From positions 1-16,301 of the forward strand of contig URDT01000028.1 of NCBI GenBank assembly GCA_900546745.1: DNA of 16,301 nt, given 5' to 3'. This document shows positions 13,695 to 16,301 of the stretch, in pieces. The translations under genes and the position numbers were made by a program. Position 1 is the first letter of the stretch. Each line of letters starts with the position of its first letter. The notes under the pieces are model-generated. The model ran no database searches and was not told where the DNA came from. It worked only from the letters and a program-made list of their open reading frames with translations. This DNA is from an uncultured Mycoplasmatota bacterium. Lineage in GTDB: Bacteria > Bacillota_I > Bacilli_A > RF39 > UBA660.

Positions 13695-15260
13695 ATGAAA
13701 GAAAAATTTTACATTTCAACAGCAATAGCTTATGCTTCAGGAAAACCACATATTGGAAATACTTATGAAATTGTTTTAGCTGATGCTATTGCTCGTTATA
13801 AAAGATTACAAGGATATGATGTTTATTTTCAAACAGGTACAGATGAACATGGTGAAAAAATAGAGGAAAAGGCGAGATCAGCAGGAATGAATCCACAAGA
13901 ATATGTAGATGAAATTGCTTTAGAAGTTAGAAAAATATGGGACGTTATGAATACTAGTTATGATAAATTTATTCGAACAACCAATCCTGCTCATAAAGAA
14001 ATGGTTTCTAAAATTTTCAAAAAACTTTACGACCAAGGTGATATTTATCTAGGAAAATATGAAGGTTTATATTGTACACCATGTGAATCATTCTTTACCG
14101 AATCACAATTAATAGATGGAAAATGTCCTGATTGTGGTCGAGAAGTTCATCTAACAAGTGAGGACGCATATTTCTTTAAACTAAGTAACTATACAGATAG
14201 ATTGATAAAATACATGGATGAACATCCTCATTTCATTGAACCAGAAAGTAGAAAAAATGAAATCGTAAATAACTTTATTAAACCTGGATTACAAGATCTT
14301 TGTGTATCTAGAACATCATTTGATTGGGGAATTCCAGTAACATTTGATGACAAACATGTTATCTATGTATGGATTGATGCTTTGAGCAATTATATCACAT
14401 TTTTAGGATACGACGTAGATGGAAATAGTACTGAAGAATTTAAAAAATATTGGCCAGCAGATATCCACTTGATTGGTAAAGATATTTTAAGATTCCATAC
14501 AATTTATTGGCCAATTATGTTAATGGCATTAGATTTACCACTTCCAAAAAAGATTTTTGGTCATCCATGGGTTCTATATGGAAATGATAAAATGAGCAAA
14601 TCAAAAGGAAATATTATGTATGCTGATGATTTAGTTCAAGAATTTGGTGTAGATGCTATCAGATATTATTTATTACACGAAATTCCTTTTGCAAGTGACG
14701 GTACAATTACATATGAATTATTGATTGAAAGAATTAATTCTGATTTGGCCAATATTTTAGGAAATTTAGTAAATAGAACTATATCTATGGCTCACAAGTA
14801 TTTTGACGGGATTGTTTATGAACCAACTTGTAAAGAAGAAATTGATGAAGAATTAATTCATTTGGTTTTAGAAACGCCTACTAAAGTAACAGAAAAAATG
14901 GATGAATTGAGAGTAGCTGAAGCAATTGACTTAATTTTTGATATTTTTAGAAGATGTAATAAATATATAGATGAAACAACCCCTTGGATTTTAGCAAAAG
15001 ATGAATCTAAACAAGACCGTTTAAAGACAGTTTTGTATAATTTATTAGAAGCGATTCGTTCTGGGGCAACACTATTACAAGCTTTTTTACCTGGAACATC
15101 TGACAAAATTTTCCAACAGTTAAATACGGAAAATCGTTATATAGAAAGTATCAATTTTAAAGGTTTAGATTATGGAATTAAATTAAATCAACCAGAGCCA
15201 TTATTCATTAGAATTGATAAAGAAAAGAAATTAGAAGAATTACGTCAAAAAAATGTGTAA
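13695..15260 (+). CDS. metG: Methionyl-tRNA synthetase
   Basis: MetRS charges tRNA-Met, needed for initiation and elongation. The 521-aa class I enzyme has the HIGH signature as PHIGN (18-22), zinc cysteines C127, C130, C144, C147 (CTPC and CPDC), the core motif GTDEHGEKIEEKA, and KMSKS (299-303). The C-terminal tRNA-binding (EMAP/Trbp111-like) domain found in the roughly 660-aa B. subtilis protein is absent. It is 10 nt after the dUTPase frame, with AGGAGGT (13683-13689) as ribosome binding site, and is the obvious target of the methionine T-box. tatD follows after one small gene, as in the B. subtilis metS-tatD pair. Confidence 0.97.
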   Translation: MKEKFYISTAIAYASGKPHIGNTYEIVLADAIARYKRLQGYDVYFQTGTDEHGEKIEEKARSAGMNPQEYVDEIALEVRKIWDVMNTSYDKFIRTTNPAHKEMVSKIFKKLYDQGDIYLGKYEGLYCTPCESFFTESQLIDGKCPDCGREVHLTSEDAYFFKLSNYTDRLIKYMDEHPHFIEPESRKNEIVNNFIKPGLQDLCVSRTSFDWGIPVTFDDKHVIYVWIDALSNYITFLGYDVDGNSTEEFKKYWPADIHLIGKDILRFHTIYWPIMLMALDLPLPKKIFGHPWVLYGNDKMSKSKGNIMYADDLVQEFGVDAIRYYLLHEIPFASDGTITYELLIERINSDLANILGNLVNRTISMAHKYFDGIVYEPTCKEEIDEELIHLVLETPTKVTEKMDELRVAEAIDLIFDIFRRCNKYIDETTPWILAKDESKQDRLKTVLYNLLEAIRSGATLLQAFLPGTSDKIFQQLNTENRYIESINFKGLDYGIKLNQPEPLFIRIDKEKKLEELRQKNV

Positions 15261-15298
15261 AATGATGTAAATTGTCAAAAAAAAGATGTTTGTTTTGT

Positions 15299-15327
15299 TT
15301 GAATTGTTCAATTATATATGATATATT
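15299..15327 (+). promoter_or_regulatory. Promoter of the small membrane-protein gene
   Basis: TTGAAT (15299-15304), a 17-nt spacer and TATATT (15322-15327) preceded by TGA, an extended -10. The expected start is about 15333, some 24 nt before the ATG at 15357. Confidence 0.65.
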
Positions 15328-15356
15328 TATTTTGTTGTATAGAAAGGGAACGGAAT

Positions 15357-15533
15357 ATGTCACTAAACAAACTAAAAGAATCGAAGTATGTTTTAATGAC
15401 GATAGTAGCTTTTTATGCTTTAATAACGTGCAATGTCATTGTTAATTTTAACTTGTTAGACGCTGCATATTTAGTATTTATGATAAGTTGTTTAATTCGA
15501 TATATTATAATTTGTAGAGAAGATAGAAACTAA
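15357..15533 (+). CDS. Small two-helix membrane protein, function unknown
   Basis: I do not recognise this 58-aa protein. It starts MSLNKLKESKYVLM, then has two likely membrane segments (about 11-33, ending VIVNFNLL, and 35-52, AAYLVFMISCLIRYIIIC), and ends in a charged tail REDRN. The N-terminus is basic and the loop between the helices is very short. An in-frame ATG at 15318 lies too close to the promoter start; ATG 15357 has AAAGGGA upstream (15344-15350). The gene has its own promoter and its own terminator, which supports it being real. It is placed between metG and tatD, where B. subtilis has no gene that I recall. Confidence 0.65.
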   Translation: MSLNKLKESKYVLMTIVAFYALITCNVIVNFNLLDAAYLVFMISCLIRYIIICREDRN

Positions 15534-15552
15534 ATAATTGGTTTCTATTTTT
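15523..15552 (+). terminator. Terminator after the small membrane-protein gene
   Basis: ATAGAAAC (15523-15530) pairs perfectly with GTTTCTAT (15541-15548), followed by T to 15552. The stem starts inside the last codons of the small gene. The tatD ribosome binding site AGGAGG follows within about 5 nt, leaving no room for a separate promoter in between. Confidence 0.8.
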
Positions 15553-15567
15553 GTATAGGAGGATATT

Positions 15568-16301
15568 ATGGTAATAGATACGCATTGTCATATTTTAAGT
15601 GAAGAATATGATAATATTGATGAAATAATAGAAGAAATGAAAGACAATATATTAGTCGTTAGTGGATATAACGATAAAACAAATCATGAGGTATTACAAA
15701 TCATTCATAAATATCCTAATGTATACGGAACAATAGGAATTCATCCTAGCGAAATATCAGATATCAAAGACGAATTTTTTGCTTTCATCGAAGCAAATAT
15801 TACAGATCCAAAAATAGTGGGAATTGGTGAAATAGGACTAGATTATCATTTTGATCGTTCTAATATGGAACAACAGAAATTAGTATTTCAAAAGCAATTA
15901 GATATTGCATCAAAATATCATAAAACAGTCGTTATCCATAGTCGTGATGCGATAGAAGATACTTATAATATTTTAAAAAAATATTCTGTAAAGTCTATTA
16001 TTCATTGTTTTAGTTCTAGTTATGAAATGGCTTTAAAATTTATTTCAATTGGTTCTATGTTAGGCATTGGTGGGGTATTAACTTTTAAAAATAGTGAAAA
16101 ATTAAAAGAAATTGTAAAAAAGATTGATATAAGCCATTTAGTTTTAGAAACAGATAGTCCTTATTTGACACCAGAGCCATATAGAGGCAAAAAAAATAAA
16201 CCAATCTATACTTTATTGGTGGCTAAAAAGATATCAGAACTTAAGAACATTTCTTTAGAATCTGTATTAAAAGAGACGACAAATAACGCTTGTGCTCAAT
16301 T
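15568..16301 (+). CDS. tatD: TatD family metal-dependent hydrolase (partial at right edge)
   Basis: TatD proteins are TIM-barrel metal-dependent nucleases (3'-5' exonuclease on single-stranded DNA/RNA in E. coli; B. subtilis YabD by position). The 244 codons present include the metal-site motifs DTHCH (4-8), GEIGLDYH (87-94, E88), HSRDA (124-128), HCFSSS (146-151, usually HCFSG) and LETDSPYLTPEPYRGKKN (193-210, D196). The frame is open to the window end at TNNACAQ, so only about ten residues are missing for a protein of roughly 255 aa. Ribosome binding site AGGAGG lies at 15558-15563. The real substrate is inferred from the family. Confidence 0.95.
   Translation, partial: MVIDTHCHILSEEYDNIDEIIEEMKDNILVVSGYNDKTNHEVLQIIHKYPNVYGTIGIHPSEISDIKDEFFAFIEANITDPKIVGIGEIGLDYHFDRSNMEQQKLVFQKQLDIASKYHKTVVIHSRDAIEDTYNILKKYSVKSIIHCFSSSYEMALKFISIGSMLGIGGVLTFKNSEKLKEIVKKIDISHLVLETDSPYLTPEPYRGKKNKPIYTLLVAKKISELKNISLESVLKETTNNACAQ

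Noticed and set aside
15261..15298. Terminator after metG
   Set aside because: A-run and T-rich stretch with weak interrupted pairing; not convincing.
1..16301. Mollicute-type code with TGA as tryptophan
   Set aside because: dnaX and pth end at TGA exactly where the families end and overlap or abut the next gene; tryptophans checked are TGG.
1..16301. CRISPR array, insertion sequence, prophage or defence system
   Set aside because: No repeat-spacer pattern, transposase, integrase or attachment repeats were seen; the genes are conserved housekeeping genes in known order.

Overview
The window is a strongly AT-rich segment of a low-GC Gram-positive (Bacillota) chromosome close to the replication origin. 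The gene order gyrA – tadA – dnaX – ebfC – recR – bofA – holB – ricT – trmN6 (yabB) – rsmI, and later spoVT – metG – tatD, is a shortened form of the Bacillus subtilis origin-proximal region. The standard bacterial code fits: dnaX and pth end in TGA and the tryptophans I checked are TGG. The homologues of BofA and SpoVT suggest a spore-forming lineage or a recent descendant of one. The compact genes, short MetRS and small SRP RNA point to a streamlined member of the Bacilli/Erysipelotrichia side. That placement is inference.

Layout. Positions 1-128 hold the end of gyrA. Positions 129-390 have no gene but carry three exact 16-bp parS sites; the first lies inside a long palindrome followed by eight T and probably also terminates gyrA. 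A good promoter (358-386) drives a small SRP RNA (about 392-466), followed at once by tadA. An extended -10 promoter (939-947) starts a tightly packed operon: dnaX, ebfC, recR, a BofA-like gene, holB, ricT, trmN6, rsmI and pth, closed by a terminator at 7407-7429. mfd follows and converges on a minus-strand CBS-domain pyrophosphatase gene (ppaC) through a shared two-way terminator. Divergent from ppaC is spoVT. A methionine T-box (about 12988-13215) then controls a broken dUTPase gene and metG. A small membrane-protein gene with its own promoter and terminator comes next, and tatD runs off the right edge.

Functionally this is a housekeeping region: chromosome segregation (parS), protein targeting (SRP RNA), clamp loading (DnaX, HolB), repair (RecR, Mfd), RNA modification and translation (TadA, TrmN6, RsmI, Pth, MetRS), RNA decay (RicT), pyrophosphate removal, and two sporulation regulators. 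I see no insertion sequence, prophage, CRISPR array or new defence system. The most unusual points are the parS cluster with one site doubling as a terminator, the dUTPase gene with an in-frame amber codon between a T-box and metG, and repeated hairpin terminators that abut the next gene's ribosome binding site.
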